Shown piece after piece: positions 1 to 7,640 of a stretch of DNA of 64,000 nucleotides. The notes beneath the pieces were generated by a model, which was not told where the DNA came from, did no database searches, and saw nothing but the letters and a program-made list of their open reading frames with translations. The position numbers and the translations under genes were made by a program. The DNA comes from Trichomonas vaginalis G3. Taxonomy: Eukaryota > Parabasalia > Trichomonadida > Trichomonadidae. The stretch's first letter is position 1, and the number at the start of each line of letters is the position of its first letter. Where the stretch lies: positions 15,881,962 through 15,945,961 of the forward strand of contig NC_067208.1 in the NCBI RefSeq assembly GCF_026262505.1, given 5' to 3'.

Positions 1-182
1 ACATATGTTTTATCTGCTTTGTCATCTAACATTGCTGGTAGTTCATCTACGTCATAGATGTTATGTGTATGATGTTTTTTGTGGGTATGTTCTATCTGTC
101 CATGCGAGAATATAGTCTCTTGTTGCATCTACATACTCTTTGTCAGCTTTGTTGTCAATATCTGCCTTCAAAAGAAGTTCAT

Positions 183-419
183 CTATAGGTTCTCGTTTAA
201 AGTTCTTTTTGTTGGATTTATACAAACAGTATGGTTCTTACTGTCTTGAAACAGAAACTCGTCTGTCAATGGGTTTATCGTCAGTTTTAAGTTTCCTTCT
301 TTCAATGACTCAGATATCTTAGAATAGTTTGAAAAGTTTGTTGTGTTCTTATTTAGAGCTTGCACAATGAGTTGTCGGTTGTGTTGTATTTCTCTCATAG
401 ACGCTGTTTCTTTCGACAT
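183..419 (-). CDS. Maverick protein of unknown function (N-terminal part visible)
   Basis: A 78-residue reading frame that starts 18 bp from the divergent capsid-like gene at 438. It is polar, Asn/Lys-rich, and has no recognisable domain or membrane segment. The sequence to its left (1-182) resembles the region around 15000-15420 in the middle Maverick, which lies downstream of a collagen-like fibre gene. This may therefore be part of a fibre or spike module, but that is only inference from position. Its promoter is shared with the neighbour (420-437). Confidence 0.45.
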   Translation of the reverse strand: MSKETASMREIQHNRQLIVQALNKNTTNFSNYSKISESLKEGNLKLTINPLTDEFLFQDSKNHTVCINPTKRTLNENL

Positions 420-437
420 TTTTATTCTAGATAAAAT
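420..437. promoter_or_regulatory. 18-bp bidirectional Maverick promoter
   Basis: Only 18 bp separate two divergent start codons. They hold TTTTAT and TAAAAT boxes around TCTAGA, a near-palindrome. The divergent pair at 20261/20278 has the same layout (TTTTA, 7 bp, TAAAA). No host-type TCA initiator is present. The promoter role is inference from position. Confidence 0.5.
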
Positions 438-1286
438 ATGCTTTCAATAGAAAAAGAAAATTCAAGAGTTGCTACAACTAAACCATTAGATGAACTTTTT
501 ACTAATGTCGGTCAAAAGTTTGAGACAGAGACCGTAAAGCATGAAGGCTATCGTTTTGACTACCCACTTAGATGGTTAAGAGACCCATCCGTCACAAAAG
601 CTATTGGCTTTCGTAGAATGAAGTTCATTTCAGAAGCCATACATGGTTTCCCATTTACGGTCGCTTTTGAAGTTCGATACTATAACAAAGAAAAACGTAC
701 GTATGAGAAATTTGAACAGGGAAAACTTTTACAAGTGAATTTGCTTGTAAACTTAGAAACAACTCTTCAAGCTTTTCAAGAAAAAATAAACGATATCTAT
801 CTCGAATATGCAAAACAGTACAACATTGACGAAGGAGAATACCATCTCGATATTATATATGACAGGAAAAATGCAACTGTTAAATTCAATAGAATAGAAG
901 ACCTTGGAGAAGACGTTTATATTTCTACAAAATATAACAACTTGGCATGGTATAGATTTATGAGGATGTTAAATCAGCCTGCAGCATATCCAGTACACCC
1001 AGACTTTTATGAAGTCGAAAACCCTAATGGAACATATGAAAATGTTTTCGACCCAGATGCTATTATAGTTCATGCTTCATTTTCTGGTGCACAAAACTCT
1101 TTTTTATGCTTGGCAAATGACTTTTACGAAAAACCTACAAAGCTATATGAACCACCAAGTGGAAGTATTTCAGACTTTCAAGTATGGTTTACTACAGATG
1201 GAAGAAAGAGAATAGTTCCATTATACCACGCGTTTTACTTAGAACTTAGTTTCATATACAACTACTATCGAACGGTAAAAATATAA
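438..1286 (+). CDS. Maverick minor capsid (penton-like) protein
   Basis: 282 residues, open throughout. It aligns by eye with the protein at 20278-21141 of the middle Maverick: both have an aromatic YPxxW motif near residue 45, a Tyr-Asn-Glu/Lys stretch near residue 80, a predicted beta-rich body, and a closing segment around an FLCLANDFY or ILCLSNYMY type motif. Known: Polintons encode a single-jelly-roll minor capsid protein that forms the vertices. The assignment rests on its size, on presence in two independent copies, and on its place beside other structural genes. It is not a motif-level proof. Transcribed divergently from 419. Confidence 0.55.
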   Translation: MLSIEKENSRVATTKPLDELFTNVGQKFETETVKHEGYRFDYPLRWLRDPSVTKAIGFRRMKFISEAIHGFPFTVAFEVRYYNKEKRTYEKFEQGKLLQVNLLVNLETTLQAFQEKINDIYLEYAKQYNIDEGEYHLDIIYDRKNATVKFNRIEDLGEDVYISTKYNNLAWYRFMRMLNQPAAYPVHPDFYEVENPNGTYENVFDPDAIIVHASFSGAQNSFLCLANDFYEKPTKLYEPPSGSISDFQVWFTTDGRKRIVPLYHAFYLELSFIYNYYRTVKI

Positions 1287-1290
1287 TTTT

Positions 1291-1533
1291 TTAATACGGT
1301 TGAGGTGTTGGATTTGGTTGCCAACTAGACTGTGGTGCAGGTTCAGGCTGTTGTATAACAGGAGCTTGTTCTTCTGGTTCAGGGTCTTTAGGTATAATAC
1401 CAACGAACTGACCTACTCTTTTACCAATATTTTTGACTCCGTTCCAAATTCCTCTTCCTACGGTTTTTATTCCATTCCATATACCTCTTCCAACATTTCG
1501 AAAGAAGTTTCCTATTCTTCCAAAGAAACCCAT
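1291..1533 (-). CDS. Maverick amphipathic, capsid-associated peptide (pVI/pX-like)
   Basis: 80 residues in two halves. Residues 1-45 are basic and amphipathic, with a repeated Gly-Arg-Gly-Ile-Trp-Asn-Gly motif at about 15-21 and 26-32, in a heptad-like Phe/Ile/Trp spacing. Residues 48-80 are Pro/Gln/Glu-rich and look disordered. Known: adenovirus pVI and similar Polinton or virophage proteins carry an amphipathic membrane-lytic helix and are packed inside the capsid. Inference: this is such an internal or membrane-active capsid protein. It is convergent with the capsid-like gene at 438, with only 4 bp between their ends. Confidence 0.45.
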   Translation of the reverse strand: MGFFGRIGNFFRNVGRGIWNGIKTVGRGIWNGVKNIGKRVGQFVGIIPKDPEPEEQAPVIQQPEPAPQSSWQPNPTPQPY

Positions 1534-1551
1534 TTTACTATATGTAAAAAT

Positions 1552-1914
1552 CTAATGTCCGCCTAGTCTCTTACGTTTCCTTCTGAGTTCCATTGCATTC
1601 TTTAACTGGAGCTCATACATTCTATTTCTCCTCTGGTAGAAAACATATTCTGGGTCAACTCCTGTGTTCGCGTCATCTGCATAAAGTTGTTTATATCCCA
1701 CTTCAGGGTTTGTATAAAACTCTTTCCATCTCATATTTGCATACCATGGTGGCAAACCTAACGCAGCGTCATTTGACATGGCAGTTTGCATTTGTACATC
1801 TGTTGGCACTTGACCATAGTTTGCCATTGCAGTTTGTATTCTAACTTCATTTGGAATATTCTCTGGGTTTGGTTGTCCAGGTTGCTGTGCATTCGCTAAG
1901 TTCTGTGCGTCCAT
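1552..1914 (-). CDS. Maverick small structural-type protein, basic C-terminus
   Basis: 120 residues, not recognised. The N-terminal 45 residues are Gln/Pro/Asn-rich and contain a duplicated stretch (IQTAMANYG and MQTAMSNDA, about residues 26-50). The middle is aromatic (PPWYANMRW), and the C-terminus is strongly basic (LRRKRKRL). Basic tails suit DNA binding or packing inside a capsid, but no function is claimed. The upstream sequence on the minus strand has TTTTTATC about 13 nt before the ATG, as in other genes of the element. Confidence 0.5.
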   Translation of the reverse strand: MDAQNLANAQQPGQPNPENIPNEVRIQTAMANYGQVPTDVQMQTAMSNDAALGLPPWYANMRWKEFYTNPEVGYKQLYADDANTGVDPEYVFYQRRNRMYELQLKNAMELRRKRKRLGGH

Positions 1915-1937
1915 TTAATATTAGATAAAAATATCTC

Positions 1938-2069
1938 TTACGAGTACATATACTGAACATTTGCAGGCATTGGTTCATCTTCATATTCTCTATATCTTTC
2001 TGCCACGTCAAATAAGTAAATGACACAATGGAAAAAACCTAAAACAAGTAGTCCTATTTCAAACCACAT
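1938..2069 (-). CDS. 43-residue single-pass membrane microprotein
   Basis: A short frame found by direct translation. It starts MWFEIGLLVLGFFHCVIYLF, that is one hydrophobic segment from residue 2 to 20, followed by an acidic, Tyr-rich tail ending MYS. Its start overlaps the 3' end of the methyltransferase gene by 16 bp in another frame. The tight packing with real genes on the same strand, the clear membrane segment and the charged tail make it a believable gene. Small transmembrane proteins are common in Polintons and giant-virus kin, but no homologue is named here. Confidence 0.5.
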   Translation of the reverse strand: MWFEIGLLVLGFFHCVIYLFDVAERYREYEDEPMPANVQYMYS

Positions 2070-2872
2070 TTACTTACTAGTAAAATTTCTTTGTTATGAC
2101 ACTTTCTCCAGTTTATAGGACCTCTCTCATATTCTATCTTGTCATATCTAAACTCATAGTCATGTATGTCCTCTAACCATCTCATGACACTTTCCAAACC
2201 ACTTTTATCGGATGTAAAGTAAAAGCATGGATGGTTATGTAAAACGTCTAAAGTTTCTAAAGAGTCTCTCAAAGTCCAGTCTACTTGGTATTGAAAATCC
2301 CATGTGTTATAGAACGGCGGGTCCACTATAAAGAAAACATTTTCCTTGTCTTTATATTTTTCATACAACTCTGTCCAATGACATCTCACAAACTCTATAC
2401 CCTCAATATATTTTTCTATGTTCTCTTTGAAAACATTTGTATAGTTAAGATATAAAACTTTTGACATAAGTGTTTCAATGTCATGAACTCTTATAGCACC
2501 ACTATATAATAGTCTAGCAGATATACTATCCCAGTCAATATACTCTGCCTTTTTCAAAACCTCTCTGACAGTATTTTTCTTATCTAATGGTATACGTTCC
2601 ATCTTACCTATAGGTATCTTTTCTTTTAACTCTTTCAATATTTTGTTTGTGTCTGGTATATGTTTGAGACGGTTCATATAGTTGTCGAAGTCATTGCATA
2701 TAATCTTTGAGTCAGGAAATATTGTATGGCACAAATGAGATATATAGAAACTTCCACCGAACAAGTCTACAAATGTTAGACCATTCGGTAGTTTCTTAAG
2801 TTCTCTCAATAGAATATCTTTACATCTACTCTTATTTCCAAAGAAGGGTAACGGTGGTTTTGTAAAATTCAT
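2054..2872 (-). CDS. DNA adenine N6-methyltransferase (Dam/D12 class) of the Maverick
   Basis: 272 residues with the hallmarks of D12-class N6-adenine methyltransferases. PFFGNKSR at 9-16 is the N-terminal SAM-binding loop, FVDLFGGSF at 34-42 is motif I, and DPPFYN at 184-189 is the catalytic DPPY motif IV. It would transfer a methyl group from SAM to adenine in DNA. Known: T. vaginalis DNA is rich in 6-methyladenine, and such genes there are linked to Mavericks. The gene is the outermost one in the element, reading inward from the terminus. A second copy begins at 60927 with nearly identical residues. TTTTTATTATATATATAAAATG forms its AT-rich leader. Confidence 0.88.
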   Translation of the reverse strand: MNFTKPPLPFFGNKSRCKDILLRELKKLPNGLTFVDLFGGSFYISHLCHTIFPDSKIICNDFDNYMNRLKHIPDTNKILKELKEKIPIGKMERIPLDKKNTVREVLKKAEYIDWDSISARLLYSGAIRVHDIETLMSKVLYLNYTNVFKENIEKYIEGIEFVRCHWTELYEKYKDKENVFFIVDPPFYNTWDFQYQVDWTLRDSLETLDVLHNHPCFYFTSDKSGLESVMRWLEDIHDYEFRYDKIEYERGPINWRKCHNKEILLVSKCGLK

Positions 2873-3154
2873 TTTATATATATAATAAAAATGTTTTTTC
2901 CTGAAAAGTGACAGAAAAGTGACAAAACATGTACGAAGAAGTCTTGAAAATTCAAGAGGGTAGAAAAGAGGTTAGAAAAGAGGTTATATCTAACCTTCTA
3001 CCCTAAACATTATTTTTGTCTGATTTTACGAAGAAGTCTTGACAAAACATGAAAACATATATAATTTGTGAAAAGCTCCTGGAAGACCCGTATATAAGAA
3101 CTTCATTTATACTAAACATCTTCGGGGCTAGAAGGGGCGCAGCCCCTGGAAGCC

Positions 3155-3162
3155 CCACTACC
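3155..3162 (-). repeat. Maverick terminal inverted repeat tip
   Basis: CCACTACC closes the left element. The inward sequence (about 3090-3162) matches, inverted, the first 70 bp of the right element at 60671, including a GC-rich mini-hairpin and the segment that reads AAGATGTTTAGTATAAATG on the other strand. Confidence 0.75.
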
Positions 3163-3374
3163 TCTTTTTTTTTTTTTTTTTTTTTTTTTAAATGATTTTT
3201 AGCATACACCTTTCTTTAGAGTAGGGGTAATTTTAGCTAAAAGTGACACGCCTGTAAAAGTGACACATCCGTGAAGGGTGTGATTACCGATCGGTAATTT
3301 CGACAGTTTAGAATTTAAAATTTTTTATGGAACTGTTGCGAGTTTCATAAAGAATTTAAGGAATATAAGCAAAG

Positions 3375-3500
3375 ATTTGAATCAAAATCTTAGACCTAAG
3401 CCGCTCGATTCGCTCGCGGCTTCCACGAATTACAGATCAGCAAAGATTTGAATCAAAATCTTCGAACTAAGCCGATCGCTTCGCTCGCGGCTTTCTTTAT
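3375..3500. repeat. Two diverged direct repeats with GC-rich palindromes
   Basis: AGCAAAGATTTGAATCAAAA occurs at about 3369 and 3438. Each copy is followed by AAGCCGnTCGnTTCGCTCGCGGCTT, which folds into a short hairpin with a GC-rich stem. The internal AAGATTTTGATTCAAATCTT-like stretch is also self-complementary. The role is unknown; it lies inside the small DNA element. Confidence 0.6.
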
Positions 3501-3590
3501 TATTTTAAATTTGCATATTTCCATCAAAAGTTCATAAGGTAAAAAATTTCGTTTATTTTTACTAAAAAAAAAAGTTTTTGATAATAAATT

Positions 3591-3830
3591 TATTTTATTT
3601 CGAAAAAGTAGCAATAATCGTAAAAGGGTATTGATAGGCTTGCTAAAGTAACTAATTTTAGCTGTCAAATACTTTTGTATTTTGAAGTAAATTAGTATAA
3701 ATTTGTTTTTACTTTTATTTCGAAAAAGTAACAATAATCGTAAAAGGGTATTGATAGGCTTGCTAAAGTAACTAATTTTAGCTGTCAAATACTTTTGTAT
3801 TTTGAAGTAAATTAGTATAAATTTGATATT
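3591..3830. repeat. Tandem duplication, 2 x 120 bp
   Basis: TTATTTCGAAAAAGTA recurs exactly 120 bp later, followed by almost identical sequence. The two copies differ at only a few bases, so the duplication is recent. It creates an apparent repetitive reading frame on the minus strand, which I do not regard as a gene. Confidence 0.85.
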
Positions 3831-3866
3831 ATTTTAACTCCCTTTGAAAACCTCAATTTTCCATAC

Positions 3867-3928
3867 AGAGGGAACGGGAATAGCATCCAATATTCCCTGA
3901 GAATGGTTGCGCATTCTCAGTTCCCTCT
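3867..3928. repeat. Perfect three-way-junction palindrome
   Basis: Outer stem AGAGGGAAC (3867-3875) pairs with GTTCCCTCT (3920-3928). Inside it are arm 1, GGGAATA/TATTCCC (3876-3882/3891-3897, loop GCATCCAA), and arm 2, TGAGAAT/ATTCTCA (3898-3904/3913-3919, loop GGTTGCGC). No base is left unpaired at the junction. The loops could pair in part (GCATCC with GGTTGC, one mismatch). Confidence 0.8.
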
Positions 3929-4017
3929 ATATTTCGAACGAAGCTCTCATCGGTCTTTTTTTTTAATACTAAACGTTTTTTCCCCTGTCACTTTTAGCTA
4001 AAATTTGGGTTTGCCCC

Positions 4018-5123
4018 TTTCTTTGTTCATCTTCTAAATACAATTTATTTTTTCTTAGATATAATTCTATTCATTCAATTCGATCGTCATTTTTCAGTAC
4101 ATGATCGTAATTTTCAATTATTGATCGCGATTTTACTTCAGAATTTGTTCGCAATATTGCTTATCAAAATTATATCTCTATTCTCTCATTTCTGTTTAGT
4201 CAATATCATTACACTCCTATTGTCTAATAACATGCTATTAATTTTCTTAAAATTAAAAAAAAAATATCAACTTTTAAAAACAGAAACTTAACATCCTTAG
4301 GTCAATGGGTTTTGATGTGAGATACATTTAATCTGTTTTTCTTTTTTTATTTTAAATAATTGAATATTTATAGTTGTTATGGGTCTTACATCATGTAAAA
4401 CGAATTTTCTTAAAGTAAATTTACTTTTTCTTCAATCTTTCTTACATATTTATTAAAAAAAATTATCCAAAAAAAGATGTTTTAGAATGAAAAAAAATAG
4501 AAAATCTTCATTTATAGTCTTTCTTGAATGTATACGTTTTGTTTTTTTTCTTTTTTAAAAAATTCAATTTCTAGAAAAATCGAGAAAAAATCATTTTCTT
4601 CTATTTTTAGGACGCCATACCCGTTGAAATCTCCTCTCAGGACGCCATAAACTATTCAATTATGGCGTAAACTTCTCAAAAATTGAATAGTTTACATCAG
4701 GACGCCTTAGGACGCCAACCCTTTACGCGCCCAGATATGTTTCATTACTCTTAATTGCATAAAATCAGCAAGTTCATGGAAAAAATGTGATTTTATTTTT
4801 CGTATTCATTATTGTATAAAATACATTATTTTCTGTTATATATGTCTTTCATCATGTTTTTAAATTGAAATAGCCCGACTAAAAGTGTCATTTGAGAAAT
4901 ATTTTAGCTCAAAATTGAGAGACATTGAAATTACAAATTTTATGCAACATCGCTTATTAAGGTATATATTAGCTTAAATTTTGATGTGTTATGGATTACA
5001 AAAGGTTCATTGAAAAATCAAAATAACTGTAACTTTATTTTTTATGCACCACATTTGCAGCTCATGATTCTTTGAAGGATTTAAAATTTTATTTATTCAA
5101 AAATTTAATCGTCGGCCTTTTTG
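4018..5123. other. AT-rich intergenic sequence before eL6
   Basis: No gene is visible. It has T-rich and A-rich tracts, four copies of AGGACGCC (4609, 4639, 4699, 4709) and two mutually exclusive hairpins at 4642-4693. The last 60 bp should hold the eL6 promoter, but no strong TCA initiator is evident next to its ATG. Confidence 0.6.
4642..4693. repeat. Overlapping alternative hairpins
   Basis: ACGCCATAA (4642-4650) pairs with TTATGGCGT (4660-4668). AAACTATTCAATT (4649-4661) pairs with AATTGAATAGTTT (4681-4693). The arms share bases 4649-4650 and 4660-4661, so only one of the two can form at a time. Confidence 0.7.
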
Positions 5124-5579
5124 ATGACAGAAATCCTCTTCATCCATCCAATCGAAAAGAAAGACAAGAAGAAGCCAACTTGGAGAGGAATCCCACGCAT
5201 TTCCTTCACTCGCCCAGCTATTGCCACCCAAGTTGAAAAGCCAACAAAGCAGGATCGTCAGCCACCAGTTGTTGAAACTCGTCCTTCATTCCAGATTGGT
5301 ACAATTGTTATTGTTGTTGGAGGAGAGAACCAAGGAAAGCGCGCTGTAGTTGTTGATCTCAAGGGTAATGGAATCATTAAAATTGCCGGACCACACGTTC
5401 CAGTAAATGAGATCTCACAGGATTATCTCATTGCAACTTCAACTAAGCTTGATATTGCAAAGAATTCCACAGAAGGCCAAATTTTGGCTGCAGCAATGAA
5501 GACTCCTCATATGGTCGAATATCTTAAGGCTCCATTCAAGATAAAGAAGGGAGACCGCGTTCACCTCTGGAAGTTCTAA
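5124..5579 (+). CDS. 60S ribosomal protein L6 (eL6)
   Basis: 151 residues from the first true ATG. The core matches eL6: RPSFQIGTIVIVVGG (about 53-67) and NQGKRAVVV (about 69-77) form the KOW-like RNA-binding beta barrel, and GPHVPVNEIxQDYLIATST (about 90-108) is the family's most conserved segment. A short lysine-rich N-terminus precedes it. It is shorter than animal eL6 because the N-terminal extension is reduced. It is a structural protein of the large cytosolic ribosomal subunit. The stop codon lies within TAAA, the usual trichomonad poly(A) context. Codons such as AAG and CTC suggest high expression. Confidence 0.9.
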   Translation: MTEILFIHPIEKKDKKKPTWRGIPRISFTRPAIATQVEKPTKQDRQPPVVETRPSFQIGTIVIVVGGENQGKRAVVVDLKGNGIIKIAGPHVPVNEISQDYLIATSTKLDIAKNSTEGQILAAAMKTPHMVEYLKAPFKIKKGDRVHLWKF

Positions 5580-6034
5580 ATATTAAAAAAACTTTTATTA
5601 CAGTTTTAGGATAAAATGAAATATTGTTCCCCAGCATCAAATATATAACGCTGATGAAAACTCATGTAGATTTTAAAATAAAAAGCTAATATATGTATGA
5701 TTTCCAAGCAGTTCAACTATATTCAATGATTCATGAATCAGATCCATCAAATTATTAATTAATTCATAATTGCATTTGAGGAAACATAGCCTGAATTGTA
5801 GTGTAAATAAGATTTACAACTGCTTTTGTTTTATTTGAGGCCGTAAAAGAAAAATTGAAAAAATTGAGATCTATAAACACAGAATTTACATGAAAATACA
5901 TCCAATAACAAGAAATATACAAATAAACACTCTTAAGGAATCCAGATAGTTAAAAACTAATATCATTATTAAGAGATATGCAAATAAGAGTCATTTTAAT
6001 ATCAAAGAATGTGTCACATAGGATTCCTCTATCA
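5580..6034. other. Intergenic region between eL6 and the CDK-like gene
   Basis: About 455 bp of AT-rich sequence between the convergent genes eL6 (+) and the kinase (-). I see no reading frame, repeat or RNA gene in it. Confidence 0.6.
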
Positions 6035-6934
6035 TTACGCTCCATATGAGCACAAGTCAATAAGTGCCTGAGGAACATTCTTGAAATATGGGTGCTGAAG
6101 AGCCTCATTTGCAGTAATTCTCTTTGAAGGATTCATCGTTAAGAGCTTCTGAAGTAAGTCAAGGAGATCTGGATTAATATTTTGGAAATAACTTGCAAAA
6201 TTTTCGGCTTGAGGTAAAGTGATGTCATCTGATAGTGCACTTTGGAACTCTGGCCAATCTTCTTTGCTAGGAGTACCAAGAGCCTTGCAAATATGCACAA
6301 TTTGGTCAACCGGAGAATCACCTGGAAAAAGAACGTTTCCTCTTACCATTTCTGCAATTATACATCCAGCACTCCAAACATCTATTCCTAATCCGTAATA
6401 ATCTGTTTCAATAAGTAATTCTGGCGCCATATACCAAATTACCGGAATCGCTAAAATATTTCTTGTCATTGGGTGGTGGTAGGTCCTAGACTTTCCAAAG
6501 CCTGAAATCTTTAGTAGACCTTGCCTGTTGATCAAGATATTAGACGGTTCAATTTGTTGGTGGATGAAACCAATACTGTGAATATAGTTGATTCCTGATA
6601 GCAATTGATAAGAATATGATTGTAATAATGAATTGTCGAGTGGTTTTCTGGATTTTGTTAAAAAATCTCGTAAATCTTTATCCATGAACTCATAAACTAT
6701 TAGGAGTTGTTCATTTTCTGTCGTAACTTCTCGTAATGTAATAATATTTGGATGGGACATATTTCTTAATGCATTTACTTCACGCATTGAAGAAACCGTT
6801 ACACCATCTTCTTCTTGATCCATTTTAACTACTTTTAAAGCAACAGTTTCGTTTGTCTTGGAGTCTGTAGCCTTATATACAATGCCAGAAGAGCCTCTGT
6901 GAATCTGGCCAACAATATTATATGAAGAGATCAT
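6035..6934 (-). CDS. CDK-like pseudokinase (CMGC fold, catalytic residues replaced)
   Basis: 299 residues, the normal length of a bare CDK. The fold markers are there: a Gly-rich loop with its first Gly changed (IHRGSSGIVY, 11-20), the ATP-binding Lys (VALK, K34), a C-helix Glu in the PSTAIRE position (SSMREV, E52), APE (170-172), DVWSAGC (185-191), and the CMGC-type FPGDSPVDQI insert region. The catalytic loop reads HQQIEPSN (125-132) instead of HRDLKPxN, so both the catalytic Asp and the Lys are gone, and DFG reads GFG (145-147). It should bind little or no Mg-ATP productively. A regulatory or scaffold role is inference. The frame is intact and starts just after a TCAAATT initiator-like site, so it is unlikely to be a mere pseudogene. 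Confidence 0.85.
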   Translation of the reverse strand: MISSYNIVGQIHRGSSGIVYKATDSKTNETVALKVVKMDQEEDGVTVSSMREVNALRNMSHPNIITLREVTTENEQLLIVYEFMDKDLRDFLTKSRKPLDNSLLQSYSYQLLSGINYIHSIGFIHQQIEPSNILINRQGLLKISGFGKSRTYHHPMTRNILAIPVIWYMAPELLIETDYYGLGIDVWSAGCIIAEMVRGNVLFPGDSPVDQIVHICKALGTPSKEDWPEFQSALSDDITLPQAENFASYFQNINPDLLDLLQKLLTMNPSKRITANEALQHPYFKNVPQALIDLCSYGA

Positions 6935-7059
6935 TCAATTTGAAAATGGCGCGCTTTTTCAAACAAAAATTCCAGATCTTATTTAATAACGTCAAAATAA
7001 TCTAGTATGGCCAATGAGCATAAAAATAAAATAAAGAATCTCTTTCGACTAAAAGATAA

Positions 7060-7071
7060 CCCGAGCAACAT
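7060..7071 (+). repeat. Left direct repeat flanking the giant element
   Basis: CCCGAGCAACAT directly abuts the terminus GTTATAGACC. The same 12 bp follow the right end at 37428. The match extends to ATAnCCCGAGCAACAT on both sides, which makes a target-site duplication likely. Confidence 0.7.
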
Positions 7072-7640
7072 GTTATAGACCGAAAATAGATTTTTTCGGT
7101 TTTCTCTTCAAATAATTGAAAGAATGATAGTATTATAGGTTTATTATATTATATAGCATATAATCATGCTATAGCCGAAAATTATAAGTTTTGAGAAGAT
7201 TGAATAGAACACAAATAAATTTGAAGGTAAGTTAAATTGCTTGTTGTTTTTAATAGGTATTTAATGATAAATCCAATATTGCAAAATTCAAATTGAATGA
7301 TTGAAAGAACAGAAAAAGTCATTCTTTTCAATTTCGAATATGTTTCATTGTATTTATAATTATATGGCAAATAAGATATTTAAACTTGATTTTTGAAGGA
7401 AAATTCACAAAATTGAATGAATTCAAAGAATTTTTATTCAAAAATAAACTAGTTATTTGAGTTTAATACTAATTATCTATTCAAACCACAAAGTTTGTAA
7501 TTTAAAGTATTTTGTGAGATCAGATTGAATTAATTCAAGGTTCTTTTCAATTAATATTAATGACCATATTACGCATTTTCGAACATTCTAAACCAAATAT
7601 ATAAAAATTGGAGACGAATGTTAAATTTGCTAGACATGGG
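7072..7640 (+). repeat. Left unique terminal inverted repeat of the giant element
   Basis: AT-rich and non-coding. It begins with a palindromic tip (CCGAAAATAGATTTTTTCGG) and contains TATAGCATATAATCATGCTATA, another palindrome. It is inverted at 36845-37422 with mostly single-base differences. No transposase-like frame is seen in either copy. Confidence 0.8.

Larger units (their letters stand above)
1..3162. mobile_element. Maverick/Polinton end, methyltransferase-bearing family (continues left of window)
   Basis: Seen: a block of closely packed genes (minor-capsid-like, amphipathic peptide, two small proteins, DNA adenine methyltransferase) ends at 3162 with the terminus CCACTACC. The same terminus, inverted as GGTAGTGGGGCTTCC, opens the right-hand element at 60671, with the methyltransferase gene at the same relative place. 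Known: T. vaginalis carries very many Mavericks, which are virus-like elements with capsid, ATPase and often methyltransferase genes. Inference: this is the terminal about 3 kb of one copy, and its visible genes look whole apart from the outermost left sequence, so it is probably young. A T-run at 3165-3189 follows the terminus. Confidence 0.85.
3224..4017. mobile_element. Non-autonomous DNA element (MITE-like), about 0.8 kb
   Basis: Ends GGGG...CCCC, with an inverted subterminal core ATTTTAGCTAAAAGTGACA at both ends (about 3229-3248 and 3986-4005; the right copy is set about 9 bp further in). TTTCTTT occurs outside both ends (3211-3217 and 4018-4024) but is separated from the left end by 6 bp, so it is only a possible target duplication. 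It holds no credible gene. It contains a 120-bp tandem duplication, two related 55-bp direct repeats and a three-way-junction palindrome, listed separately. Superfamily not determined. Confidence 0.55.

Noticed and set aside
3165-3189. Poly-T run as a poly(A) tail of a retrotransposed gene
   Set aside because: It abuts a Maverick terminus, and no retrocopy lies next to it.
3453-3788. Minus-strand frame with an internal repeat
   Set aside because: Explained by the 120-bp tandem duplication; low-complexity Leu/Lys/Phe composition.
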